A stretch of 64,000 nucleotides of DNA from Chaetomium olivaceum (lineage: Eukaryota > Ascomycota > Sordariomycetes > Sordariales > Chaetomiaceae), in the NCBI GenBank assembly GCA_039881045.1, contig JAYWVB010000057.1, positions 141,326-205,325 of the forward strand, given 5' to 3'. The notes under the pieces were generated by a model. The model was not told the DNA's origin. It worked only from the letters and a program-made list of their open reading frames with translations, and searched no databases. The stretch's first letter is position 1, and the number at the start of each line of letters is the position of its first letter. The position numbers were made by a program, and so were the translations under genes. Positions 29,882 to 40,249 of the stretch are shown here, in pieces.

Positions 29882-30816
29882 GATGGTGACTGGTGAGTCT
29901 CGGTCCGGAGGAGTTAAGGGAGCCTGAATTGATGTGATGATGGATGGTGATGATAACCAAATCGGACGGCGCGTTATGTCCTCTTATACCTGGAGCTCAG
30001 CACATTCATCGTCGGCATCACCGCCCGGGACTCCGTAACCTGACCAACTAGCGTAACCCTATGTCTCTCAATCTGTTGATGGCTCGACGTCGGGCTCCAT
30101 GGTAGCGAATGCCAAGCTCACTGCGTTCAGAGACTCCTGAACCACAAAATGGTTCGATATCGCCTCCACCGTCGCGATACATCGCAGGCAACAGTTTAGT
30201 GTTTAGCGGCTGGCGGGCGGGACGGCCGAACCGCGCGATCTAGACCGCCTCAGCTGTCATCTGTCTCGGCACTTGGACCATAACCGTAGCCGGCATTCGC
30301 TCCGTTTGCGAGCTAGGTTGTATTGGTGTCAAGAAGCGGTATTTAGCGCTTAGCCCAGACTGCTAGCTGATCACCGCAAGATCCACCTCGTCTATGAATA
30401 TGCCGTCGGGCTTTAGAGGACTTGCCAAGAGCGGGCGCCATGGTTGCACCCCGAGAGGTCCACTCCGAAAAGAAAACTCCCAACTCCACACTAAGAGAAT
30501 ATCGACAAATTTTTGGTGGGACAATTGGGTGAGACAACAGACACGTAGCCAAACGGCCCCAATGACTAATTCGGTAGGAAAACCGGGACGGCGATATGGG
30601 GAAGTGGATCATGCGACCGAAAGGAGGGAGCCAATGGGTTAGCTGGAAAAGCGCAAAGTTATGAGGCATGTAATGATCGGTGAACATTGAACATGTCGCC
30701 GAAGCGGGAAATAGGGCGCTTAGGGTGCCCTTTGACAAGGGCTGACTTATTTGTTGTAGAAGAGGGAACTCAGTTGAAGAAACCCGCTCGATAGGTAGAG
30801 GTAAGGTAAGGTAGGT

Positions 30817-31046
30817 GCTCTGGCCAAAAGCAGCCGAACACCGAAAGAAAAATGAGTTCGTGTGAGAAAGTAGAAAAGCAACCAAACAAGAATAGATGAA
30901 GGAAAGGAATAAAAAGATTAGCAGGTAGAAGAAATGTAAGTTGGGGTAAAAGAAGCTTTCTTTCAGGCTTTCGAAATTGTTGTTTCGTTCTTACAATTTG
31001 AGTTTCTACACTTGGAGTGAGTCCGGCTTTTTGCTCATGCGGTGCC
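30817..31046 (+). repeat. Diverged direct repeat, copy 1 (pairs with 33247-33477)
   Basis: Shares CTCTGGCCAAA, a GTGAGAAAGTAGAAAAGCAA/GTAAAACAAAGTAGGAAAGC-like A-rich stretch, AGAAATGTAA, and a final GTCCG...CATGCGGTGC block in the same order as 33247-33477. Similarity is about two thirds by eye. The copies lie 2.4 kb apart in the same orientation and bracket the ammonia-lyase gene. Confidence 0.72.
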
Positions 31047-31856
31047 CGGATATCGTCGAATGTTTAAGTGATTGGTGTGGTTGCAATGGTGATAGCGTGG
31101 CCCATGTGAGACAGCTCGAAGCACGTCATTAAATAACTGCCATTGACGCACTACTTAGGGGTAGGTCGATAGTGACGGCAGAAGGGGAGATTATTGGGCT
31201 TCTAATACAGGGAAACGATATGTCGGGCTGTCTTTCATCTCAAACTTTTGCCAGGCCACGTCTCAACCTAAAATGGTGGATCAAAGCCCCTATCTGAGAT
31301 GAAGACCAAGCGCACTGCACAAGAATCAACCAAGAATCTAACCTCAACAGCGGTAAGGTGTACCTACCAATGGGTTTTGGTTAGAGTACCCCTTGGGATT
31401 ATGGCTCATCCGTTGCCCCTTCCTTAGACGGCACAAAGGGTATGACCGTCGGACGGTGCCAGTTATTTGTATAGGTATTCTAAACGGTACCGTAGGCCCA
31501 CGCCGCTTGCCGCTTTATCCACACGGGCAGCCTCCGAGTCTTGCTCAGTTGCCAGTTGTGTGTAGGCCCTAGTTGTGTGGCCAACGGTGGTAATGAAAGG
31601 GACCGGTTATCCAACTTCACCGGCGCCTCGTCTTTCCATTTAGCGTCCAATCCAGGGATGCGTCTTCCCCGCTTTCTTTGGCAATATCGACAAACGCCCT
31701 CAAACAATCTTTGTGCACCCCATCATAATGCACCACCGCACGCGAGGTTCAGACGAGGCGGCCAAACTTGGTCGGGTCTAATTCTTGCAACCGTGAATGT
31801 CAAACCCAGGATACGTTAGACATGTAGACACACACCTTTTCATAGCTAAATATGAG

Positions 31857-31896
31857 TTTTTTTTTTTTTCTTTTCTTTTTTTTTTTTTTTTTTTTT
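31857..31896. repeat. Poly-T (poly-A on minus strand) tract
   Basis: Forty bases, all T except C at 31870 and 31875. It could be a promoter-proximal nucleosome-free tract for the downstream gene or the A-tail of an old retroposed sequence; no retroposed body is recognised next to it. Confidence 0.85.
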
Positions 31897-32076
31897 GAAT
31901 GGGCGAGTTTTGAACATTCTCCCCTTTTCGTTTTTCTCCGCCTTCCCCTGACAACTGTCGCAGGAGGCCGCGAATGTCTTGGCAGGGGGTTTAAGTTGTC
32001 CCCGCCTCCGGCTTAAAAAGGCCCCCCTGGCCAAGCCCAAGTCACCGCACTCAACAACTGCAAGAAAACCGCCGTC

Positions 32077-33223
32077 ATGTCATCTTTCCGCAGACCAATC
32101 TATGTGAATCCCGCCCCAAGAACGGCATTTTCGGCGGCAATGTCCGGGGCATTCGCATTCCACAAACAGTTTCTCGGGTATGCCGCGAGCCCACTCCTGG
32201 CATTGCCCGCCGTGGCCGAGGAATTGGGCGTGCGTGCGGTGTACGTGAAGCAGGAGAGTAACCGTTTCGGCCTGCCGTCTTTCAAAATCCTAGGCGCTTC
32301 TTGGGCTATCTACCAGGCTCTCCGATTGTCTTTGGGGTTGCCGGATAGGACGTCGTTCGACACCCTGATCGAACGTGTACGTGCGGAACCCGTGCCCGTT
32401 ACACTCATTGCCGCGACGGAGGGTAACCATGGCCGTGCCGTGGCACGCGTCGCCCCAGAAGTTGTCGTTGCCATGTCGCATTTACGTCCCGCGCAATATG
32501 CACGTCGTCGCCCAGGAAAAGATTCGGTCTGAGGGAGCCGATGTGATGGTAGTTGACGGGGACTACGACTGCGCCGTTCAGATCGCAATAACGGTGTCTC
32601 AGGAGCTGCCTTGTGGCATGTTGGTGCAGGACACGGCGTTTGATGACTATGAGGATATTCCGGCTTGGGTGGTGGAAGGCTACGCGACCTTGCTGCGCGA
32701 GGCCGATACCCAGCTGAATTCCCTCGACCTCCAGGCTAGCCTTGTCGTGGCGCCGGTGGGCGTGGGCTCGTTTGCCCAAGCCGTGGCCACTCACTACAAA
32801 TCACGCGAGACACCCGCTACAGTAGTAGCCGTGGAGCCGGAGAGCGCCCCCGGCCTCACTCACAGCTTGGAACAAGGCCGACTCACATCGGTTATCACCA
32901 GTGCTAGCATTATGGCGGGGATGAACTGCGGCACGGTGTCGTCCGCCGCTTGGTCGGTGCTGCAACAACTGGTTGACGTCTCAGTTACTGTCTCGGACTG
33001 GGAAAGTCACTGCGCCGTTCGGGAACTGGCTGCTCTGTCGATCGACGCCGGCCCTTGTGGTGCTGCTTCGCTAGCGGCGATCCGCCGACTCAAAGGGGAT
33101 GATTTGACCAGCTCTATCCTTCGATTACCCGAGTCAGTCGTTCTGCTTCTCAGCACGGAGGGCTCTCGTGAGTACGATGTCCCAAAGGATGATTCCATGG
33201 ATGACGCGGTGGCACTAGTCTAG
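32077..33223 (+). CDS. PLP-dependent ammonia-lyase, diaminopropionate ammonia-lyase-like; one-base frame break near 32447
   Basis: The protein (about 381 residues once the frame change is allowed for) belongs to the fold-type II PLP enzymes (threonine dehydratase family), closest in pattern to diaminopropionate ammonia-lyase: NPAPRTAF start, ESNRFGLPSFKILGASWA with the Schiff-base Lys, AATEGNHGRAVARV (the Asn-Gly-His PLP-binding loop), IYVPRNMHVVAQEKIRSEGA, the VAPVGVGSFAQAV glycine-rich loop and GMNCGTVSS. It would cleave an amino acid to an oxoacid and ammonia; the substrate is not certain. The first part is in frame 32077-32532 and the rest in the +1 frame; one surplus C in the CCCC run at about 32451-32454 accounts for the break. 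No intron. The gene is bracketed by the direct repeat pair 30817/33247. Confidence 0.85.
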
Positions 33224-34695
33224 CTGCGTGGGGCGAGCAACTCGTCAGACTCTGGCCAAAGGATGCCGAACTCCAAAAGACAATAAGTCCGTGTAAAACA
33301 AAGTAGGAAAGCAAGAAAAGAAGACGAGATGGAAGAAAAAAATTAGAAACATGGGAACTTGGTAAAAGAAATGTAAATGGAGCAAAAGCAGTGTCCCCGG
33401 ACATCTGTAGGACTCCGTTTCATTTCCAGAACTTGAGGTTCTGTGCTTGTAGTCCGACCGTTTTACCCATGCGGTGCTCGTCCAGACGGGCTCTCCCCGA
33501 AATACGCGGGGTTGAATAGGTACCTACCTTAATCAGACATCACCAACTAATGTGGGTACTGAGCTACACCTCACGCTATGGTAGGCGCTTATAGCGCTGT
33601 CTTTAGCTGTCATGATGCTGTTGTTGTGTATGTACATACTTACCAACTTCCAGGATGGTAATTCCTAGCTTGAGATAGGCGATTGGGTTTTAACCACCAG
33701 TCTTCTTCCAAAGTCGTTGGCAACCAGCCCCAGTCGCGTTCAGTTATCGCCCCTGCTCTTGCCTCTTCCTGCAATGGCAGCAAGCCTTGTTGTGCCTACC
33801 GATCTCTAAACCAGCATACCTACCGGTATTCTCGTTTCAATCCCCAGCCTCCATACACCCGCCAACCGAAACACTCCAGCATCAATACAAGCGCCATATG
33901 CATGGCTATGGGACCAGCCTTTCTGCCCTCGTCGGTCTGTGGAACTCACGACTGGCTCGAAAAGAAATTGGTCAACAATGATCATGCATCTTTAATACCA
34001 TGCGACTTTTGCGACAGCGGATGTCCGCTTACCCCAGCTCCCTTTTCCGCCCATGCATTTGACCTCTGTACAGATCGTCCGGCGCCGGAGCGTTTCTTTC
34101 AGCGCAAGTACTACGCCGTTTGACACTTTCGAGAGTTCCAGTACTGTACCACCGTCCCCAAAGCTCAGGTCGAGGCCAGTCACCATTTTATTACCTAGGG
34201 ACAGAGCCGGCATGGCTTCTACCAGTTGGATATGCCAACATGGACCGCGCGTGCAAATAATCTGGCAGGACCCTTCGAGAATGGTAGACAGATGGCGGAC
34301 TGGTCGGGTGACTGGGGATTTGACCCCCTCGACCTGACTATGCCGCGAGATGTTTCCCGGCCCGCAAACTGAATCGACCTGCACACGCAAAAATTGTTTC
34401 TTGATGCTCTGTGTCAAATTCAATCGTGAATGACCCCTCTGAATTCCTGAGCAACTAATAGTGCGGTCCATGATGATGTGTCGTCGAACGTATCTATGGG
34501 GAACCGGTCGAGGCCGCCCACAATGCCACTTCTCTATTGATCGGCGATTGGAAGACCAATGGCAAGTAGTGTGTGGGAGAGAGCACCTAAGCAACATATG
34601 TACTTGACAGCAGGTGAGAGCGGAAAGTCGACCACTCGTCTACGGCCAAGAACTACTACTTCGTTGACTTATTTGCTGCCGACTTACCCCCCGTT
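33224..34695. other. Intergenic region with repeat copy 2
   Basis: Contains the repeat at 33247-33477. A 201-residue frame on the minus strand (33992-34597) has no recognisable domain, and I do not support it as a gene. Nothing else identified. Confidence 0.55.
33247..33477 (+). repeat. Diverged direct repeat, copy 2 (pairs with 30817-31046)
   Basis: Begins 23 bases after the stop of the ammonia-lyase gene. Order of shared blocks is the same as in copy 1. No similarity continues beyond either edge. No obvious LTR ends or target duplication. Confidence 0.72.
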
Positions 34696-36409
34696 TTAGC
34701 TTATCGCCTTTAGTACATCTTCCAGGTTTTCTCCTGTCATAAGCTTGAACACCTCGGTGTACCGTCCCTTGGTTTTATCGACAACCTCAGGCGGCATCTC
34801 CACGTCGAGCTTGCCCTTCTGCTTTCTGTTAGCCTTGACAACAAATGGGTGTCTTCGTCTCTGCCGGGACACATTCTTCGGGGGCACGGTGATACGTACC
34901 AGGCCGTTGTCAGTCAACCAGTTCCTTAGAACCTGTTTGTCGACTATTATTTGTCAGCACCATTACCCCAGTTCAAGGCTGACCTCGGCAGTGAGAGAAA
35001 CAATGGTGAGAATGGGTAGACGAACAAGAGTCCTGATCGCGCCCCGCTAATACATTGTTAGCATGAATTAGATCGACATTAGCTAAGGTGGAGGACGAAC
35101 TCTCATAATCGGCTTTGCTCCAGAACCGCGACGAGTCAGGACTAAGGAGTTGTGTCAGTGAATCCAACCCGTGCATCACACTCGCCACGCCAATAAAACA
35201 TCTGGCTTGGGGACGACGCACGTAAGGACCTCATCGACGAGATAAATGTCATCCGTCTCCTCATCCAGGCCAAACTCGAACTTGGTATCCGCCTACCGAG
35301 GCAAAATGTCAACACAACGGTCCCCAAAGAACCAGACAAAAAGTGTCAGAGGACATCGGCCTACAATAATGATACCGCGCTCCTCGGCGTAGGCAGCCCC
35401 GGCGTTGTAGCAGGCGAGAGCCAACTCCTCGAGACGCTCAGCATACTTGTCACCGACAATGCCTCTAGCTTCATCGGGTGAGATGTTGATGTCCTTGTCT
35501 CCGAGTTCTGCCTTGGTCGAGGGTGTGTAGATGGGCTCTGGGAGGCGCTCGCAACGCTTCAGCCCGGCTGGCTGCGGCAGGCCATGGATGGTTTGGGTCT
35601 CCTTGTACCTGTGCTATTGTCAGAATGTCACAATTAATGCATACATTAAATGATACCTACTCGTTCCAGGCGCTTCCGGTGACATATCCGCGCACTGTTT
35701 ACGAGATGTTAACGGCACTGAACCGAAACCTCTTAGAAGATCAGGAACTTACCGATCGCCTCAATAGGGAAGATCTTAAGACGACTACGAAGTTCCGTCA
35801 GCGGTGTTAGTCAAGAAGGTTCGGCTCTGATTGCATACCGGACAGTCATGGAACGGCCACGAAGCATCTGTTGCTCTTCCTGAGAGAGGCCTGACGCCGG
35901 AGGAGGGCCTAGGTGGAGGAAGTGGTGCTTCAGGTCCGGCACGCGGGAGGAGAGCACCTCAAACCATTTGGCCGACAGAAGGGTTAGGATGGCGCCCTTT
36001 GTGGGGATACCATTCTGCCACGTCACGGCGTTAGCAGGTGTTGCAAGCGGCATTCATGATACGGACATGGCGCACTTTGAGGATGACGTCATAGGCGCTG
36101 ATACGGTCTGCAATCGCAGTCAATGGTCAGGAACACACTGGCAGATTGAAACGCGAGCAGGGTCAAAAAGTACCCGAAGTGACAAAGAGGAGCGTCGGCT
36201 TTCCTCCATCAGGAAGAGAGTAGAGGTCCCTGTGTGAAGATCGGGTGTAAGTGAAGATGCATGCGCATGTCGGATGTTTTGGGGTCTGTCCGGATACAAA
36301 ACCCCAGACATTTTGTGCGAAAATTGGGTGGTGGGTGATCGAACCTGACTTTGCCCTGGGAAATCCGGGGCAACGATGTGAGCTGAATGCTAGTCAATGC
36401 CTCGGCCAT
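34696..36409 (-). CDS. ADE1: Phosphoribosylaminoimidazole-succinocarboxamide synthase (SAICAR synthetase)
   Basis: Twelve exons (36409-36345, 36229-36174, 36107-36076, 36014-35839, 35784-35753, 35694-35661, 35608-35365, 35292-35222, 35141-35101, 35046-35026, 34943-34900, 34818-34696) join in phase to 312 residues. The enzyme couples CAIR and aspartate with ATP in de novo purine synthesis, in the cytosol. Motifs: GKVRDLYSLPDGGKPTLLFV and SDRISAYDVILKNGIPTKGA at the N-terminus (ATP/substrate site), VRGYVTGSAWNEYK, LPEPIYTPSTKAE, IIIADTKFEFG and DEVLTPDSSRFW (SAICAR synthetase signatures), and FDKQVLRNWL. The intron count is high for a 0.94-kb coding sequence, and several donors are GTTCGT or GTTCGA. 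The gene symbol follows yeast usage. It diverges from the hydroxyacid dehydrogenase at 37626. Confidence 0.96.
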
Positions 36410-37625
36410 TTTGTTGCAGTTTCCCAAATGTCGAAACAAAACAATGGAAATACAAGCAGCCTCACGCGATGCAATACAATGCACCAATCTTCCGACGCGT
36501 ATGACTCTTCGTCAACCCGCTGTGGGAAAATCTCGCAGAGGAGACGCGATATCGGGGCGCGGGGCAGAACGAGTGGGGTGCTCCACAATACCCTTAAATT
36601 ACCCCACATTGGACTTGACTTCACGCAACAACCTAACTCCTGCGAGAACACGCTGTGGATTCTGAAATGGCCAATATTAGAACCGTTCCGAGTGTAGAAC
36701 CCGTTAGCCTGAATCTTTGTTCCTCAAGACTCAAACTGTGATTAATATTGTTGCACAGGCAAGGGTTCTTCCCCGTTAATTCGTGGGATCCCAGCCGAGT
36801 CATCTGGCTTTCAAAAAGTTTCAAGGGCAGTCGGGTGGTGGCCCAGTTCTTGAAATTCCCATTGCGGAGCAAGAGCAGCCAAGTCTAAGGAATGGCCTGG
36901 ACCGGACCATATCGTTGCACAGTGCGTTGGCGCCGTTGGGGTATCGCTCTTCCCGCATTGACACAACAATGTGCCGCACTGTGGCGCGACTGAAAGAGCC
37001 TACCTTAGGTGCCCAGCTGCATCTGATGCGAGTTGCAATTGTTAGGCTTGTATGTACATTCATGGATGGTCCGAGGAACAGAATACGCCGCGAAACCGCG
37101 TGGGACAGGGCCGGCGGAACGTTCTGGATGTCACTGCATGTTGCCGAGCGTGAACTTTAGATGCAGTGTCTCATTGTCACGTAGTTCGTGGACAAAGTGG
37201 TCAAGATATTTGCCAATTACCCTTCGTTTGTCGCCATCATCGGTCGTCGGTCTTACAGCTATTGCAGCGCCGATGTTGGTCTGGATTTCGTTTGGCAGGT
37301 TCCTTGAAAGCCAGAGATGTACCCTTACCCAGCGAGGTATTAGGAGGTAACCCTTCGAAGGTAATGCAAGGACCTAACGGCTCCGTTTCACGGCCCATGA
37401 ACTCCACCGGCCCTCGGCCTACTTTGCCCCGCGCCGAACCGGAGCTCCGGCGAAACTTGGCCAGAGCAACCCCTCCTCATCTCAACCCCTCCATCGCGTG
37501 CCGGTTCAAAACCTCCAACCAACCAACCTCAACACCAAAATCAACACATCACCAGAACCTACCCGACACATTTTATAACACCCCTCCACAAAATCGCCAC
37601 CACCGCCACCTCCTCCCCATTCAAA
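36410..37625. other. Divergent intergenic region, nothing identified
   Basis: 1.2 kb between the two divergent starts. Pyrimidine-rich sequence (CACCACCGCCACCTCCTCCCC) occupies the last ~100 bases before ATG 37626. No supported frame. Confidence 0.55.
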
Positions 37626-38575
37626 ATGAAGCTTCTCTATCCCACAACCCTCAACCTCAACCCCGCCCTCCTCGCCGGCTTCCCCACCCTTACCCTCCAC
37701 CCCTACGACGCCAAATCCCCCACCCTCCCCGCCGACCTCCTCGACGCCACAATCCTCGTAACCTGGGCCAACACCGCCGCCAACCTCTCCTTCGCCGCCT
37801 CCCACCTCCCCCAGCTCCGCTGGATCCAATCCCTCGCTGCGGGCCCCAACGATGTCCTCGCCGCCGGCTTCGACACCTCCCGCGTGACCATCTGCACGGG
37901 CTCCGGCCTGCATGACCACACCGTCGCCGAGCACGCCTCGGGCTGCTGCTGACGGCCGCCCGGCGGTTCCACGAGATGCGCGACTGGCAGCGGCAGGGGA
38001 AGTGGCCGGCGCACCTGGGCGGGCCGCAGCCCGATCGGGAGCCGGGCACGTTCAGGACGCTGAGGGATGCGCGCGTGCTGGTGTGGGGGTTTGGGAATAT
38101 CGCAAAGTGCTTGACGCCGATGCTGGTGGGGCTCGGTGCCACGGTGCGTGGCGTGGCGAGGACGCCGGGCGTCAGGGCCGGGGTCGAGGTGTTTGGGGAG
38201 GATAAGCTGCCCGAGTTGCTGCCGCAGACGGATGCGCTCGTGATGATCCTGCCGGGGGATGCGTCCACGAGGCATGCGCTGAATAAGGAGCGGTTGGCGC
38301 TGTTGCCGAAGCATGCCTGGTTGGTCAATGTGGGCCGCGGGTCGTCGGTGGATGAGGATGCGTTGTTTGAGGCGCTGGAGAAGGAGGAAATTGGGGGTGC
38401 CGCGCTGGATGTGTTCGAGCAAGAGCCGCTGCCGGAGGGGGATAAGCTGTATATGGCGAAGAACTTGGTGCTCTCTCCTCACGCGGCGGGAGGCAGGCCG
38501 CAGGGCGCGGAGGAGTTGATTGTGGACAACTTGCGCAAGTTCCTGGCGGGGCAGGAGATGCGGAATGTGGTTTAA
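37626..38575 (+). CDS. D-isomer-specific 2-hydroxyacid dehydrogenase; one-base frame break near 37937
   Basis: About 316 residues once the frame change is allowed for. The N-terminal substrate domain (MKLLYPTTLNL...RWIQSLAAGPNDVL...GLHDHTVAEHA) is in frame 37626-37952; the rest is in another frame from about 37938. A single missing base in GCCTCGGG reconciles the halves. The NAD-binding part has VLVWGFGNIAKCL (Rossmann Gly-x-Gly-x-x motif, here WGFGNI), and the catalytic triad is present: Arg in NVGRGSSVDE, Glu in DVFEQEPLP and His in LSPHAAGG. The family reduces 2-oxoacids such as glyoxylate or hydroxypyruvate with NAD(P)H; the short, GhrA-like layout suggests a hydroxypyruvate/glyoxylate reductase, which is an inference. 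No intron is needed. The codon use is strongly GC-biased. Confidence 0.87.
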
Positions 38576-38998
38576 TGGCCGTGAGTCTATGAGCTTAGAA
38601 CGAGCCTCACGTCAGCCGGAAGGTAGACTATAGATAGCGAGAGTGGTTCGATTAAAATTAGACCAACCTGGCTTCCGAGCTGTTATCACGTCCCTGAACA
38701 TATCTTTCATTCACGTTTCAGTTTACGAGTAGAATAACACAGAACCGAGGCTTTTAGCATCTGTGATCTTGACGAGAGGCTGATGGCCAAGTACACGGAT
38801 AAGGCGGGGAGTGATGAGGGCTGGATGCAATAGAGATAGACTTTGGATCAACGCCTAATAATCTAAACCGAACTGTGGCAGCTGCCTGGTATCAAAAACA
38901 TAACAAATAAATATTACATAGATGCACGTCATTTCCCCGCTTCAAACAATCCCATCGTCCACGCACCAAACGCGACAGCTGGCAAGGCACCGACGAAC
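38576..38998. other. Convergent intergenic region, nothing identified
   Basis: 3' flanks of two convergent genes; AT-richer than the genes; no supported feature. Confidence 0.5.
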
Positions 38999-40039
38999 TC
39001 ACCCGACGGTCTCCGCTAACCTTAATTCCTCGGGGGTCAGCTGGCTGCGAGATACGGTGCAATGCCCCGAGATATCCTCCCCCGGTACCCCGTAGTCGTA
39101 CCTATGCTGCCGGCACGCTGACTTCTCGCAGACCCGGCGATGCAAAAGTTCGGCAAAGTGCTGCCGGATCTGCGGGTAGGGCGAGTCGATGCCCAGGAGA
39201 AAAAGCGAGGCCCCGATTTTGGATATCGGGTCGGGGCGGGTGGCTGGTAGCGGCGGGGGGTATGGGCGCAGGGCAGGGTTGGCGCCGTACAGGAGAAGGG
39301 TCATGACCGTCCTCGCGATCAGCTGACCCCCGCCGGGGAGCCCGTCCGCCCACCGATGCACCTCGTACTTTGCCATGACCCTGTACAGGATCGTGGCACC
39401 GCTACGGGTGCGCTGGTCGGGGTCGGCGCCCCGCTCCAGCAAGCAGCGGACGATGGAGGGGCACAGGCACAGGGCGGCCTGCTCCAGCGCGGTGTATTCG
39501 ATGCCGCGGATGGTGGACACGACGGCGTCGGGCTTGGCCATGTGGTTTACCAGTTTCGCGGCGACACCGAGGTGGCCCTGGGTGATGGCCAAAGACAACG
39601 GGGTGACCGGGCAGGCATCGGCCCACGGGTGTGCCAGTACCGAGTAGCACAGCGCGACGTCGATCTTGGCACAGACATCCGCCCCGTGCGATAGCAACAG
39701 CCGCACGATGTCGATCTGGTTTCGTACGACGGCTATGGCGAGGAGGGTTGTGTCGCCCGAAAACTCCTGCATGTCGGGCGAGATGTTGATCGTGGCGTTG
39801 ACGTCGACGCCAGCGGCGATGAACTTGGCCACGGATTCGGTAGCGCCGGTCCTAATGCAGCGTACGAGGCCGATGGATTTGTGCTCGGCGGCATCGCGGG
39901 TGTAGGGAAGCTTGGAGGTAAAGGTGTGGAGAAATCTGGAGGACTGGCCGAGGGAAGACAGGCTGCTCTGGTCGAGAGACTCGAGGATTTCGTAAATCAA
40001 CTCGGCGGGCAATGAGCCCAGATCAATGGTTCTGGTCAT
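38999..40039 (-). CDS. F-box and ankyrin-repeat protein
   Basis: The open frame extends to an ATG at 40168, but I choose ATG 40039 (MTRTIDLGSLPAEL) because the F-box begins right there: LGSLPAELIYEILESLDQSS (residues ~6-30) followed by RFLHTF. It gives 346 residues. Ankyrin-type units follow: GLVRCIRTGATESVAKFIAA-GVDVNA, TTLLAIAVVRNQIDIVRLLL-SHGADV, TPLSLAITQGHLGVAAKLVN and TALEQAALCLCPSIVRCLLE-RGADPD. The C-terminus has a CEKSACRQHRYDYG segment. F-box proteins link substrates to SCF ubiquitin ligases, and the ankyrin repeats would bind the target; which target is unknown. No intron. Confidence 0.85.
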   Translation of the reverse strand: MTRTIDLGSLPAELIYEILESLDQSSLSSLGQSSRFLHTFTSKLPYTRDAAEHKSIGLVRCIRTGATESVAKFIAAGVDVNATINISPDMQEFSGDTTLLAIAVVRNQIDIVRLLLSHGADVCAKIDVALCYSVLAHPWADACPVTPLSLAITQGHLGVAAKLVNHMAKPDAVVSTIRGIEYTALEQAALCLCPSIVRCLLERGADPDQRTRSGATILYRVMAKYEVHRWADGLPGGGQLIARTVMTLLLYGANPALRPYPPPLPATRPDPISKIGASLFLLGIDSPYPQIRQHFAELLHRRVCEKSACRQHRYDYGVPGEDISGHCTVSRSQLTPEELRLAETVG

Positions 40040-40249
40040 TGTGATAGGGTCGAGTCGATGAACTAAGGTAAATGAGGTGAAGGTGGGAAAACACCAACAG
40101 CAATTCCTCCATCTGGCGAGAAATTTATACCTTTGTTGGTTGAACCGTAATAAGGTTCCCCGTCCCACATGATACCAAAGGACGTTCGTGCGCTCTCACG
40201 GGTCTGTCTTTGTGGAGTCGGTATGCGGACATAAGGTCCGCAGACAGTC

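Larger units (their letters stand above)
29882..32076. other. Long intergenic region with one diverged repeat copy and a poly-T tract
   Basis: 2.2 kb with no supported gene; the 180-residue minus frame at 30343-30885 is Ser/Phe-rich noise partly within the repeat. It contains repeat copy 30817-31046 and a 40-base T tract broken by two C at 31857-31896, about 180 bases upstream of the ammonia-lyase start. Confidence 0.55.

Noticed and set aside
30343..30885. 180-codon minus frame
   Set aside because: Partly inside the diverged direct repeat and rich in Ser, Phe, Leu as expected for pyrimidine-rich non-coding DNA.
33992..34597. 201-codon minus frame upstream of SAICAR synthetase
   Set aside because: No domain, unusual composition, no sensible exon partners; the neighbouring gene is complete without it.
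34819..34899. Extra 27 residues inside the SAICAR synthetase C-terminus, read straight through
   Set aside because: The segment is a stop-free 81-nt intron with GTACGT donor, GCTAAC branch point and GCAG acceptor; removing it gives the family's normal sequence.
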